Source of the DNA: Acorus gramineus
Taxonomy: Eukaryota; Streptophyta; Magnoliopsida; Acorales; Acoraceae
Reading direction: 5' to 3'
Assembly: GCA_030737835.1 (NCBI GenBank)
Contig: CM060857.1
Location: forward strand, 13,093,496-13,157,495
Length of the DNA stretch: 64,000 nucleotides
Position 1 is the first letter of the stretch. Each line of letters begins with the position of its first letter. The translations under genes were made by a program, and so were the position numbers. Positions 14,601 to 26,533 of the stretch are shown one piece after another. The notes under the pieces were generated by a model. That model did no database searches. It was given only the letters and a program-made list of their open reading frames with translations, and was not told where the DNA came from.

Positions 14601-16752
14601 ACAAGGATGTAAATTGTAAATAGATTATAATATAGATCACCCTTTAAAATTGATTGTCCAATACATTAAAAGAGAAGAAAAGCATGGTTCCATCAAACAA
14701 ACAATGTGGTCCAGCTGTTATTGATACATAGATCACGGCTGAGTGAAAGATGTTTCATGAAACCACAATTTTTTGAATGTGGCATCAGCAGATACACATG
14801 TTTATGGAAAGCTATGTTTTCACAAACATGTACTCCATGACAGCCATGGATTTGAAATAGACATCCTTGGGTGCTTCAGAGAAGGAAAAACTGGCAAAGA
14901 AAGCGGAAAGAGAAGTTTTGGATTTCCCAGACAACTTTGAACTTAAAATGTAAATTCTCTCCATATCATAATAAGTACCAATGGAACTGTAGAAGGTAGA
15001 CAGAGCTTTTCTGAAACCACAGACAAATTCTAAACTCTCACAATCATATTCCTATATAACTGACATAGAATGTTTTTGAATAACAGTGCCGGCGTTACAG
15101 ATTGATTTGTATCAACCAATTGGTTTTTGATTAGTTGACCAAGATCAGCTTCCTCTATCACGCAGAAAGTAAGTGCTCAAAGTTTTTGACAATAACCTGC
15201 TCATTTGTCAGTGTCATCGTTAAATTATTCTGAAATGGCAGGCAGTGTCCCACGCCATGGAGATTTTGAATATCTTCGATTGATCCATTAAAGTGATAAT
15301 TTAACACTGCAACAAAAGAAGAAGTTTTCTCCTAAGCTTATTCAGGAGTTTTGTAAACCAGAAGAGAGGATTCATGGACAAAGCCAGATGTTACTCGTAA
15401 ATCATTAACAATTGGAATCGACAATGCAAAACAAAAAAATTCAACATAAGAGATGCTTGGCAATTAGATGAAAGAAGATCATGCCATTAAATGGCAAAGC
15501 CTCAATCCTTTCTCCAAAAAAAAATGAAAAAAGGCAAAGCCACAAAATGGTTATCAGAACCAGAAGCCTTGAAATGGATTCATAAAATTCGACAAATATT
15601 TTATTACATTCACTATATAATATCTGGCTTCCTTAATGCTACATCCACTGAAATGGTTTTACACTGCTAAACCTCCGATCTACCTGAAATCCACCAATAC
15701 AAGCAGGAGCTCTTCATATATGACAGCTCCCTGGGGCAACAACCAGTCACACCATTCTATTAGAATCTCAACCTCTATTCCAGAAGTCGAGTGTTATTTA
15801 CTGTTCCCACATGAAAAACTCATTTGATGATTAAAGGCGGCGGCAAACACATAAAAAGTATAAACTAGTGGCTAGATGTTTTATCTCATTGTTATAAATT
15901 TATTTCTGATCCATGAATATATACATATATAAACATGTACTTATATTATATGCATATATGTCCACATATGTACACATACACAAACTGACAAACATATAAA
16001 GTATTATTATGATTCCGAATTTGATAAATCAAAAGTATTTGCAGCATGCAATAATGACAGCAATTGAGATCACCATAACTGGACCTGGCGGTCCAAACAG
16101 ATTCATGCTATTCATTCTTTTCTGTCAATTTTACATGTTCATCATTTGATCATGAATACCTCTCTTAATTTTTTTTTGGGGGCATAAAAGAACCATTTCA
16201 TCTAATTAGTGCATAGAAGAAAAAAAAAATCATACCTAAGTTTTTCAATGAAGAGTTCGATACATCTGGAAGAGGCGGACCCCCATCTCTGAGGCATATC
16301 ATCGGCATCGAACTATACGGAATTCTCCCCGTGTTCTTCGTATCCTTCAGAAACATCAAACCATAAAAATCACAAAAAAAAACATGAAATTTGAAATCAC
16401 AGACCAAAAATACAACTCCAAGAGACAAACTGAAAAAAAAAAAAACCCGAACTCACGATGCTTGCATCCGACTGGAAATCCATGGTCATGGACGAGAACC
16501 AAAGCGGGAGCTCAACTGAAACCAAACGGTCCAAATTAATCCAAAAACCCTAAAAATCCAATCCAAAAAACGATCATCGACCGCGAATTATACATTACCC
16601 CTCATGTAAAGCCAGTCGTAGGGCTCGATCTTCGTGTGGGGCAAGCTGAAGCTCGAGACGACGACGGAGGAGCCTTGATTGACGGATAAAACGAGGTCGA
16701 TCAGGGCCGTCCAAACGAGCAAGAACAGGAGGAGATTCATCGGAGAAACCAT
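5626..16752 (-). CDS. TMEM8/PGAP6-like CREST-superfamily membrane protein with EGF-like domain
   Basis: Fourteen exons join in frame (2517 nt, 838 aa): 16752-16599, 16515-16457, 16344-16236, 15306-15197, 14073-14005, 13764-13084, 11487-10961, 10839-10775, 9055-8976, 8190-8086, 7172-7033, 6962-6834, 6323-6171 and 5761-5626. The N-terminus (MVSPMNLLLFLLVWTALIDL) is a signal peptide. A long extracytoplasmic region with many N-glycosylation sequons and paired Cys follows. An EGF-like module sits at about 545-587 (CPKHCSYHGTC, then YCICDRDHGGFDC). The rest is a multi-pass domain of about seven segments carrying the CREST hydrolase signature: Ser at 629-633, Y-H637-A-C-D640, and H793-SLW-H797, the last Ser codon being split by an intron. 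Human PGAP6/TMEM8A is a GPI-specific phospholipase A2; plant members are largely uncharacterised. All expected metal-binding His and Asp are present, so an active hydrolase is plausible but inferred. Exon 3 uses an AAG acceptor. Confidence 0.9.
8421..8586. repeat. Imperfect tandem duplication, two units of about 84 bp
   Basis: Within an intron of the TMEM8-like gene, a unit starting GACCAAGTATGGGTTGGATG and ending near GGAAGCTT is followed at once by a diverged copy starting GACCAAGTACGGGTTAGATG and ending TGAAGCTTGAT. No coding content. Confidence 0.6.
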
Positions 16753-18212
16753 GGTCTTCGTTTGGTTTGACCTGTGTCAAAGGGGGAAGACAAGGTTTTG
16801 AGGTTTAAGCCCTCGACAGGCGGAGCGATAAGGTTACCCAGTGTTTATGTATTGATCGCTCTGTGTTTTGGATTTTTATGCTGCGTTTGTCGTTTACGGG
16901 CCGTTGGTCGACTACGATGGGGACTAGATGGTTTTGTTTAGTTTTACCTCCGAGTGACTGTATCTGTAACCGTAGGGGAGGGGAGTCTCGAGTTTCAACG
17001 ACTTTGCGCGGATGGATAAAAACCGGACGCGCGTGGTCGGCGCGGGTGTCACGGATGCCACGTCTTTGTCTCGTTTGGAATTTATTGATTCTTGTGAAAT
17101 CTAATATTTAAAACGTAGATATGCTTTGTGTACCTAGTTTCAAAAGAAAAAAAAAAAACATTCTTTAGTTTTATTTTTCAATGGATTGATTAGTCCTAGC
17201 ACCTTGTTTCATGTCATACATTACACGGAAATTTCTCCCATCCAAATTAGTCCTAACCCATGAATAATAAATGTATTGGATGGTACGGTTATTTCTCCCA
17301 CTCAGATTCACAAAGCCACCGTCCAAAACAAATTTTGAACAGTTGATTTGAAAATTTGAGAGTAGAAAGACATTAAAGAGAGATAAAAGGAGGGAGGGAG
17401 GGAGGGAGAGAGAGAAGTGTGGAGGCGGTGGTAGCAGAGGGGTGGAGGCCACGGCCGGAGGATGCCGGAGAGGAGGGGATAGAGAGAGAGAGAGAGAGGG
17501 AGAGAGAAAAAGTCCCTCCTGCCTTCTCTACATTGTCGCACCGTCGTCCTCTCCGCCCCACGGCCCCGCCATCCTACCCACCTCTCTCTCTCTCTCTCTC
17601 TCTTACTCTCCCTTTCTCTCTCTACCGGCTCTCTCTCCGATGTCCCATGGCCATCACCCCCTCCACCTCCTCTCTCTCTCTCTCTTTTTCTCTCTTTCTC
17701 TTTTTCTCTTTCTCTTATCCCTCCCCCTCTCCCAAATTCTCCAACCCACACGACCCAAAATTTATTTTGAATCGTTGGTTTGTGAATTTAGTTGAGAGGA
17801 AATAACCACACTCTTTATTTATTTATTTTTCGTTAAAAATATCACAAGGGCTTACAAAATCATTGACCTATAGACAGACGGTGAAACAAAACTCACAAAC
17901 AAGTTCATTTAGTTTTTTTGTTATGTATTCAAGACTTACATTTCACAATGTTCACATTCTCACACAAGAAGGTAAGAGGAATACCAAGAGCGTTAATACA
18001 CTCAATCTGTTTTAAAATCTAATCTGTGTTATTATAGAGTATGAGATTTTTATCATAATATATAAAATAATTTTTTTATTTTTTTAATAAAAAAATATGT
18101 TATTGTATTTCAATATATATTTTGTATAACAATATTTATTTTAATAAAATAGCATATAATTTAAAAAAAATTAATAATTACTGTAGACCAGACTGGACTG
18201 TTGGCTTAACAT
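16753..18212. other. 5' flank of the TMEM8-like gene and low-complexity spacer
   Basis: The start of this stretch is the promoter and leader side of the minus-strand gene. Bases 17380-17760 are a dense purine/pyrimidine microsatellite block: (GGGA)n near 17392, (GA)n near 17480 and (CT)n near 17582, 17675 and 17710. The long open frames there on both strands encode only Arg/Glu or Leu/Ser repeats and are artefacts of the repeat. The rest is AT-rich with nothing recognised. Confidence 0.65.
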
Positions 18213-18221
18213 ATCATTTTT

Positions 18222-19392
18222 GGGTTAAATGCATATAACCCCCTAAAAGTTAGTGTACATCCAAAAAAACCTGTCATTTATGTGAATATCCATATAACTC
18301 CCTCAAAGCAGTCGATTAATACAAAACCCCTCCTACCGTTATCTTATCAAGTAACTACGGTGGTTAAGTTAACTCAACGTAATAAAATAACCAATACACC
18401 CCTCCCCCACCCCTTCCTCCACAAACCCTGCTTCCGCCGTCTCATCACCTCCTCCCTGCGCCACGTCCTCGAAAACATCCTCAACATTGCCAGATCTTAC
18501 CTCCCCGACCTCTTCCTCTTCCATCATCATCACCAACGACGTCGTCCGCCTCTGGTCTGTCCCCTTTATCCCCTCTCGCATGGCGGCCCTATTGTCCGAC
18601 CACACCCAGAAAAGGTTTGATGCATCGATTATTTGTTTTCATTTATTGTAGTTATTATATTAATAAAATTTCAATGAAATTTTTGGTGATTTTGGGGCTA
18701 ATGCATTTTTCCTATGTGTGTTTTACATCAATTGAAAACGTTTGGTTACATTGAACTTTGATATGTTTAAATGGAGGAAAATAAAATAAATCTAGAATAT
18801 AATTTTAGAAAAATATTCACTTGAAACAGTTGAATGGCACAACTATAAACATTTGCACTTTCTGACATAATCACTTGGAAACTTCAAAAGTACATGCAGG
18901 AGATCAAGAAGAAGAAGATCGATTTATATAAATCAAGGAAAAAAGAAGAAGATCGAATGAGGTTTATAGGACCAACCATGGCAATGGTCACAAAAATGAC
19001 TGCCGGGAAGAAGAAGAAAAAGAAGAAGAATGGGTCCTTTTGTATTTTTTGTATAAAGTAGGGGATTATATGAATATGTAAAATAAAAAAGTGGGTTCTT
19101 TTAGATTTATGGCACAAATCAGGGTGCTATATGAATATTTTAATTAGCTTCTCATAACAAGGGTATTTTCTTCATAGATTTGAATCCTTTTGGATTTATG
19201 AAACAAATAAGGGGATTATATGAATATGTAAATAAACAGCTGATGGAATATTGTAATTTTTTTAACAAAATATTAATCAAGGAGCTAAATGTTTAACCAT
19301 GTTAATTTTGAAAGGGTTATATAGATATTCATAAAAATAAAATTATTTTTTTATATATACGTTAACTTTCAAGGGGTAGATGTATTTAACCC
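18222..19392. mobile_element. Mutator-like non-autonomous element with 9-bp target duplication
   Basis: The element starts GGGTTAAATGCATATAACC and ends GGGGTAGATGTATTTAACCC, an inverted repeat that continues imperfectly for about 40 bp (CCCCCTAAAAGTTA against TAACTTTCAAGGGG). It is flanked by a perfect 9-bp direct repeat, ATCATTTTT, at 18213-18221 and 19393-19401; nine bases is the usual Mutator-superfamily target duplication. No transposase is present. The inside is not uniform: about 18400-18615 is GC-rich and open in more than one frame while the rest is AT-rich, which suggests captured host sequence as in a Pack-MULE. A unit starting TTTATG(A/G)(A/C)ACAAAT is also repeated near 19110 and 19195. 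Confidence 0.8.
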
Positions 19393-20144
19393 ATCATTTT
19401 TTTTCCGTACCAAGGACATCAAAGCTAGTCGGACAAAAAAAAAAGAAGAATATTCTTTAACTACACAATCCAAAAATATGATGTGATTGAGTTTTACAAG
19501 GATTGAAAGCACATACATGTTTCCCCCCAAATGATGAGTGAAATATGTTCCATTTTGATTTGACTCATCGAGTTATTTTCAATTGGAATGCATGCATTTT
19601 TTTATTTTATTTAAAAAAAACACTTTAATTCGATAATCCATGCAAATTGTTAAATATAAGCAGGGAAAGTGATTAAGACCTGGCTAGTATAGTATTACCA
19701 AATAAAGAAGTACTGGAAGTTTAAAATTACATTACATTGTAGGGATATTTGAACAATTTTGGCTTCTTCACGGGCGGGTGATGTCCCTGTAGACTATTGA
19801 TCAAATAACAAATATAAATTTCAAAATTTAGGAAAAAATATTACACACAACACATTTCACATGACACAGCAAAACGTAGTCCGCTTAAATTTTTATATTT
19901 TTTAAATTATATATCTCATTTAATGATGTATGTGACTTTATATAAAATAAAATATATATTTTAATAAATTAAAATGTATCATGTATCATTTATATTAAAA
20001 TGCAATTTCTTTTAACAAGTTCCATATCTTATTATAGTGAATAGAGAAGACTAAGGATGTGTGTGTGTGTCAATTGTCTTTGAGAATGTAAAGAGACTGA
20101 ATGTAACAGAACTCGAATCCAAATATCTTCTATCATAGTGAGAG

Positions 20145-20420
20145 TCTGGATTTAGTCAAGACTGGTTACTGCAATATCATAATGTACAATTTATGAATCG
20201 AACTATACAACTTATTAATTGAACTGCACAATTAATAATTGAGTATGAATGCCACTCTTCTATTGAATCCACTCAAATTTGATCAGTACTATCAGCATCC
20301 AACAGAAAAGTAACATCTGTAACCTGATAATTGACTGTTTAGTTTGATTAATAAATTGTACAATTTGATATCAATAACTTATTGAAGTCAGGCCTAACTG
20401 AATATAGACTCTCTCGGTAA
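20145..20420. repeat. MITE-like repeat related to the one at 3055-3290
   Basis: It shares TTTATGAATCGAACTATACAA, CTTATTAATTGAACTGCACA and TGATAATTGACTGTTTAGTTT-type segments with the repeat near 3.1 kb, again arranged as internal inverted copies. The ends carry AGTCTGGATTTAGTCAAGAC and, inverted and diverged, a segment near 20390-20415. Non-coding. Confidence 0.45.
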
Positions 20421-20686
20421 ACTTTTTATTGTTATGATTTACATCTAAAGATTGTGGTCTCCCCTCTTCTGTGACCTAAGAATCTATGGCGTTTAATTGT
20501 ACCAATGCTTTTACGTTCCTGGTCAAAATATGTGGGCATGTGTATATATGGACATACACGTGTATTGATCATGGTAGGGGCGGATGATTGTGTGCAGCCC
20601 GGCTTTTTAGATTTAACAATTTTTTATTATTATTAATTAAATAAGCTAATTGTAATACCCTAGTCTGTCCTAATTGGAAAGCTTAA

Positions 20687-21031
20687 GGCCCCGTTTGGTT
20701 GCGCGTTGGGACGCGTTTTTATTTTTTAAAAAGCTAAAAAGATAAAAGCGTACAGTTAAACGGGGCAGCTTTTTGCAGAATCGGAAGCTGAATTCTTTTT
20801 AATTTTTTCATCAAAATCTGTGCTTTAAAAAGCTCAGAAACAACTCTTTTTAGTCGGAATCGATTTTTTGAATTGAAAAACAACTTTCTTTGCCAAACAT
20901 TAAACTCCTTTCAAATATTGATTCCTGATTTTAAAAAAAGCATCCTAAAAAAGTCAAGGTCTAAAATCATCTTAAAAAACAGCTTTATTCCAAAAGCTAC
21001 TTTTCAATCTGTGTTTTCAAATGGACCCTAA
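20687..21031. mobile_element. Tourist/Harbinger-like MITE, copy 1
   Basis: The left end GGCCCCGTTTGGTT is inverted at the right end as CAAATGGACCC, and both sides abut TAA, the Harbinger-type 3-bp target. It is non-coding. The body (GGGGCAGCTTTTTGCAGAATCGGAAG and on) matches a second copy at 32869-33208 over nearly the full length. Confidence 0.7.
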
Positions 21032-21839
21032 GCTTGCCTGCCATTGGACACCAGCCTTTCTCTTTATTAATCTATCCTGAACATCATCACATTCAGTTTG
21101 TTTTGCAGTCCTAAGTGCAATTCAAAGTCAGTCTTTTAACCTTCTATATGCTTCATTAATGAATTGCATAATATTCAGGTGTAGTGCAAGAAGAAAATTA
21201 AATTTATTTTTTATTTTTCAAGAAAAAAAAATGCATCGACTTATTTAGATATATACTGTAGTTTTTGTACACTGGTATGTACTTTATTAAGTGATGGAGT
21301 ATTTAAAAAAAAATCAAAATGATTGAAGGTTGCAAATAGAACTGTACGTAGGGTTGGATGTATCATTTTCCCACCCAAAAAATAAAGAGTATTGTTATAC
21401 ACGATTTTTTTTAAACTCTAATTGTAGTCTCATATGCGTCGATAGAAAATTATTAGAACATATACCTACATTAACAAGATATATGCTATGACATAAAATT
21501 TTCACATTTTCTATAAATGTATCCATACAATTCATTGAAGCACATATTTACTTTATTATAAAAGTATGTATTTCATTTAGATGAGATATAATATTTTAAA
21601 AAAAAATTAAAATATGTGTAGACTGAAATTGGAACCGAAAAAATGATTGTACGTGGCATTATCCAACTCAAAATAAATCATTCCAGCCCTTCAAAACATG
21701 GATCTGAAGGTCTAATGTAATATCGAATCTCCAGAATCCACATTCACCCCTTGCATAGAAGAAACGGTGGAGGGGGGTTGGATCTCATATGATTATGCAG
21801 TGTAGCATGAATCTTTCTTTTTCTCTTTTCGAGGTTCCC

Positions 21840-22325
21840 TTTCGTCAAAGTATAAATAGTTCAAAGAATAAGTGAGAATAAAGTAGAATATGTATTTTTT
21901 TTTATTTGGATACATGAAATATTCAGGGGTAAACTATGTCAAAATAAATTGGTATAAAGTAGTATATAAATTCCAACTAACTCCTAGAATTAAAGTTATT
22001 ATAGGTTATTCCACCCAAAAAATATGTGAGCCTACTGTCAAATCAACTGTCATCTTATCTTATAAATCACCTGTCAAATCAACTATCATTATTTTTTTAC
22101 CTTTTATAAATCCTTATCCACACTTTATTCACATATTACCCAAACAACAAAAATTTTATTATTACGTTTCCCAATAAGAATAATTCAAAACACAACTAAA
22201 CACAAATTCAATTTATTCTTATTTATACCCAATTATGCTGAAATAATTGTATACCCACTTATGTCGGAATAACTGTGTGCCCAAGAATAAATCATATTTT
22301 ATATCCAAATGGGGTTAAAAGTATC
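21840..22325. repeat. Dispersed AT-rich repeat, copy 1
   Basis: The segment from AATTCCAACTAACTCCTAG through CAAATCAACTGTCATC to CCAAATGGGG matches the one at 31375-31850 closely, and more weakly 54655-55105. The 95-residue open frame inside it (21890-22177) is the repeat itself, not a gene. Confidence 0.6.
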
Positions 22326-22379
22326 TTTCAAGCGGTTCTGATTTTCCAATGGTTATTTTGGAACATATATTTAATAAAA

Positions 22380-22590
22380 CACTACAATGGGCTGTTTTGA
22401 TAGAGGAATTAGAGTAGAATAGAAGGGAATGGGGGAAGAATAAGCCTCAAAAGTTGTTTGTTTAAAAGGAATAGATGGATATAGATATAAGATAATAAAT
22501 AATAATAATAAATATGAGATAATAATATTCTTCAACGGAATAATGAAAATGGAGTTTAAATATAATGTGTTTGACATGGAATGATATTTT
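22380..22590. repeat. Dispersed repeat fragment (GATAGAGGAATTAGAGTAGAATAG type)
   Basis: The motif order GAGGAATTAGAGTAG, GGGAATGGGGGAAGAATA, AAGTTGTTTGTTTA matches the left part of the repeat at 54655-55105. It is the same family of AT-rich, non-coding units. Confidence 0.5.
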
Positions 22591-22599
22591 TTTATATAA

Positions 22600-24050
22600 T
22601 ATATTTATGATATTTACAATTCAAATAAAAATTATTAATGTTTTAAAAATTAATTAATAACGATTTGGCATTTACATATATGTTGAGATAAAATTACAAC
22701 AAATATTATTAACAAACAAAAAGAGTCTGTTCTTCAAATGGGTTTCTATATAAAAGCTTGTGAAAGCTATATTTGGAAGCGTTTGGGGGTGAAACATAGC
22801 CTTATCCATGATCAATTGAGATTATGGGATACATAGCTTTCGTTACATTTTCTGTTTGGTTGTGCACTTTTATCGTTCTAGCACCATTATAATTCTTTAG
22901 AGTAATTTTTTTTGTTTGTATGAGACTATTTTAACATTCTTTAGAATAATTATCAAGATCTATGCTAACTTTTTCAGTGTATTATTGTTAAAATTTATTT
23001 TTCTAACCTAAATTGAGTTATTTAAGCCATTTTCTCTCCTATCTAACCTTTATTCCACACTTCAAACAGGTATAAAATTTTCTCCCTTTTTTTTGGAACA
23101 TTGAATTTTTATAGCAAATACCTAATTGACAACTTCATAAAGTAGAAATCCAACACGCCACTCCAAAACAATTTTGTATGTTCCATGATTTTCTTCTCAA
23201 ACCACATTGGCGTGCCATTATAACTTTCTAACTTCTCCGATTCAGGTTATACACGTCCGAAATTCAATTTAGTTGTATTTGATGTACTAGTTTCTAGCCA
23301 CACAAAACCATCTTGTTTTGTGGTCCAGACTCGAAATACACGAGAGATAAAATAAATTACCCCGGTAATCATTAATCATATACATTTTTTTTAATTTTTT
23401 TAAAAATGTTTTTATTCAATTTGTTATATAATGATATATATTTTTAATTATAATATGTATCTAATAATAAGATATTTACTATTTTTTAAAAATCAAAACA
23501 TATATAACTCTCATCAACATTATTTTTAAACATTGAATTTTTTTTATGAGACTTAGACACATAGATAGAGGTAACATACTAAGCTCAGCCAAAAAGTCAA
23601 AAAAAACAAAAAACATTTTTTATGTACCACACTACCACGTATTAATCAAATCATGCTCACTTTTTCTCACCAGTGTATATATATATACCATGAAGACAAA
23701 TGTTTGAACATGGTGTAAAAAAAAAAAAAACATTCAGCATCTAATCAATTAAGCACCACATTAACCTTCAAAAAAAAAAAAAAAATTTAAGCACCACATT
23801 CTCCGGATAACTCGTGCAATAACTCAACACGTGCTCGTCAGATTTTGATTATCCCATAATAACATCTCCAAAGCCGCACCAAACCATCCAAACCACGATC
23901 AACGGCCGAGATTCAAGGACCCCCCATTCCACCCCACCAACACAGTATACAAACAAAACCTACCCAAAGGTCATTCTCGTAATTCCATAAAAGGGTACCC
24001 AACCCACAAATAAAACCTATCTCGAGAGCCCTCCCTCTTTTTCGCGAGAT
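22600..24050. other. AT-rich intergenic spacer and promoter side of WRC gene A
   Basis: No gene recognised. The last 200 bp become GC-richer and are the likely core promoter and leader of the gene starting at 24105. A (TC)n tract at about 24069-24096 lies directly before its ATG, in the leader. Confidence 0.55.
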
Positions 24051-24104
24051 CTGCGAAGCTTTTTTCGTCTTCTCTCTCTCTCTCTCTCTCTCTCTTTGTA
24101 TCTC

Positions 24105-25333
24105 ATGAGGATCCGAAAGCATGCGAAGCCCTACCAAGTCGTCCTCTGCACCGTCTCCGCCGACCCGTCCGAGCCTTCGCACGTGCCGACCGGACCACAG
24201 ACGCGCGTGTGCCTCCTCAATCGCTCGCGTTGGGATGTCGCGGGCCTGTCCCCCCAATCCCCCACGAAGTATGAACAGGTCAGTCCGATTCCCTTCGGAT
24301 TTCTCCCTTTTTGAGTTCCCTTTCGAAGTCCCTCTCCGAATCGCACGTTCTATCATTGTTTGTCTGTCCCTTTTTTTTTTTTAGGGTTTCTCCATTGGAG
24401 CGATTTTTAGGACCTGTTGTTTGTTGTCCGTTTATCGTCCTTTGTTTTTGGGGGTGATTTTGGATTTTTAGGGTTTCCCAAAACTCTCACGTATTAGGGT
24501 TTATGGGGTCTGTTGAGGTCATTCGCGCGTATATGAACCCTAAAAAAAAAAAATCAATCAATCTATCCGTTCAAACAAATACCCATCTGGGTCTCACTCT
24601 TTATCTTATGATTATTGATTCGGAAACATTGTTTTGTAGTTACATTTTGAGCTGATGAGATTTAGATTTTTTTTTTTTTTTTTTAAAAGGTTAATCAAGA
24701 AGACAAAGAAGAAGATATTTTGATCAGATGTAGTAGCGGAAGAGGACCCAATGCATCTCATGAAAGGTAGGTTATGTAAATCCGCATTCATTCGTGTCCC
24801 GTTTTATTCCGCCCGAATTAGGGTTTCTTTTTAACTCGACCCATTATCGAATAGTATATATAAAAAAAAAAAAAACCAAAATATTGGTTGTTAATTATTT
24901 CAGTCAGTCTGAGGAGATTGAAAAGCTACACATAGAAGAGGAAGAGAAAGAGAAAGGGCGACCGAAATTGGTCACAACGAAAGCTAATAATGATACGAAG
25001 AAGACGAAAAAGAAGACGAAGAAGAAGATACACGATAACACTACATTGACAAGGCGGGCCGGGAAGGCCCGTAATGCCGGCCCGGAATTCTACTACTATT
25101 CTGGGTTCGGGCCGAGGTGGGGGAGGCGAAGGCGAGGAGGTGTTGGGGGAGGGGAGGTATGTTTGGATGTCGTGGATAGCGTTGTTGGGGATGATGTACT
25201 TGTTGGTAGCGGCGGCGGCGGCGGCGGCGGTGGGGGTAGTAGGAGTAGTGCTTATGGAGGTGAAGAGAAGAACGTGGTGAAGAAGAGAGGGAGGAAGCGA
25301 TTGAAGTCGAGATCGCTAAAGTCTCTCCTTTGA
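24105..25333 (+). CDS. WRC-family protein A, lacking the WRC motif
   Basis: Three exons join in frame: 24105-24278, 24690-24766 and 24904-25333 (681 nt, 226 aa). The N-terminus MRIRKHAKPYQVVL and the block VCLLNRSRWDV, the late motif EFYYYSGFGPRWGRRRRG and the basic tail RKRLKSRSLKSLL are the conserved blocks of a plant family whose members normally carry a WRC zinc motif (C-x9-C-x10-C-x2-H) between them. Here that region starts ILIRCSSGRG but the remaining Cys and His are missing. A Lys/Glu-rich segment and a Gly run (GGGGGGGGG, from GGC repeats) fill the second half. WRC proteins are thought to be nuclear; the exact role of this family is unknown to me. Acceptor choice at 24903 is fixed by frame. 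The tail is intact, unlike in the two neighbours. Confidence 0.8.
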
Positions 25334-26533
25334 TTTGATGTGTTGTTTGTCTTCTTTTTTATTTGTTGATCTAATGTTTGTTTTTGTTTATAGTTTTATT
25401 AGTTGTTGTTGTTGTTTTGATTTCATGATTAATGTGACATGGTCAATTTTTTTTTGTTACACGTGCAAGTCAACGCAAACGCAGTTTAAATGGAAAGAAG
25501 AGGGTGCTTAGGTTAAGGTTGCGTTTGAAAGAGTGATTAAAACGTTTAGATTCTTTTAATTTTTAAAAAATATTATTTTATTAACTTTTTAATCATAATA
25601 TTTTTTGATATAAAAAAGAAGTCGTGGTTGAAAATGTGTTTAAATATGTGTTTGTTAATTTTTAACTTTTTATATGTAGAATCTATCTAAACAAATATTC
25701 AAGCGGAGCCTTTTAAGGTTGATATGTGGGAGAGGTTCAGTGTAACGAGGGATGGAATTTTATTTTGCTTAGTGGCTAAAGTATATCAATGGATGGCACT
25801 AACTATGATATTTAGAAATGCATGATTTTTTTAATTTTTATAAGCAACTGTTATTTATTTATACATGTATTGTTGAGATTTTTGTCAATTTGTATTTTAT
25901 GAATATTTTTTTAGAAAATTAGAGCTTATTAAAATTGGTTTTTTGTGATATATGTAACTCAAATGTCCAAAAATAAGTAATCATGTTTTCACTTTAAGAA
26001 TTTTGATAAAGATTAAATTTGTAAATCCCAAATAATTTTTTTAGATAATTTGATGATTCAATTTAATGCATATAAAAGTAATAGAAAGACATCAAATTCC
26101 CTCAACGTATATATTTTTATATAGCAGATATAAAATTAAATTGTCATCAATGAAAAAATATCCAAATCCTCTTAAAATGATACTCTGGTACATGATACAT
26201 CTTTTTATAAATGATATACTTAGAAAGTTCAAAAAAATTACTTGTATTAGACATTTTGTTTGGTTCCCTAAAGTCGGGGGAAAGCCAGCTGAACGTTCCA
26301 AACTTTCACCTAATATCAATGCCACGTGGACAGAATGAGACAGAATCAATGGCTGAGATCTCATCACCGAAATAATCGTTGCAGGCGCACCCAAGCCGTC
26401 GCTTTAATGGGACCACAATATGTTTTTCTGGTCTATCCGGCGAGGAGAATAAGACATCAAAGGGTGATGGTATCATATCGTATCGCTTTAAACATGTCCT
26501 CTTTGCTTTTTCTTCGAATCCATCCGGGTCTGC

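Noticed and set aside
15636-15827. 63-codon plus-strand frame in a TMEM8-like intron
   Set aside because: Short, no motif, intronic.
17308-17805. Overlapping long open frames of 120-150 codons on both strands
   Set aside because: They are produced by (GA)n/(CT)n microsatellites; the peptides are only Arg/Glu or Leu/Ser repeats.
23913-24356. 147-codon minus-strand frame over WRC gene A exon 1
   Set aside because: Antisense shadow of exon 1 and the (TC)n leader; gene A has matching splice sites and conserved motifs on the plus strand.
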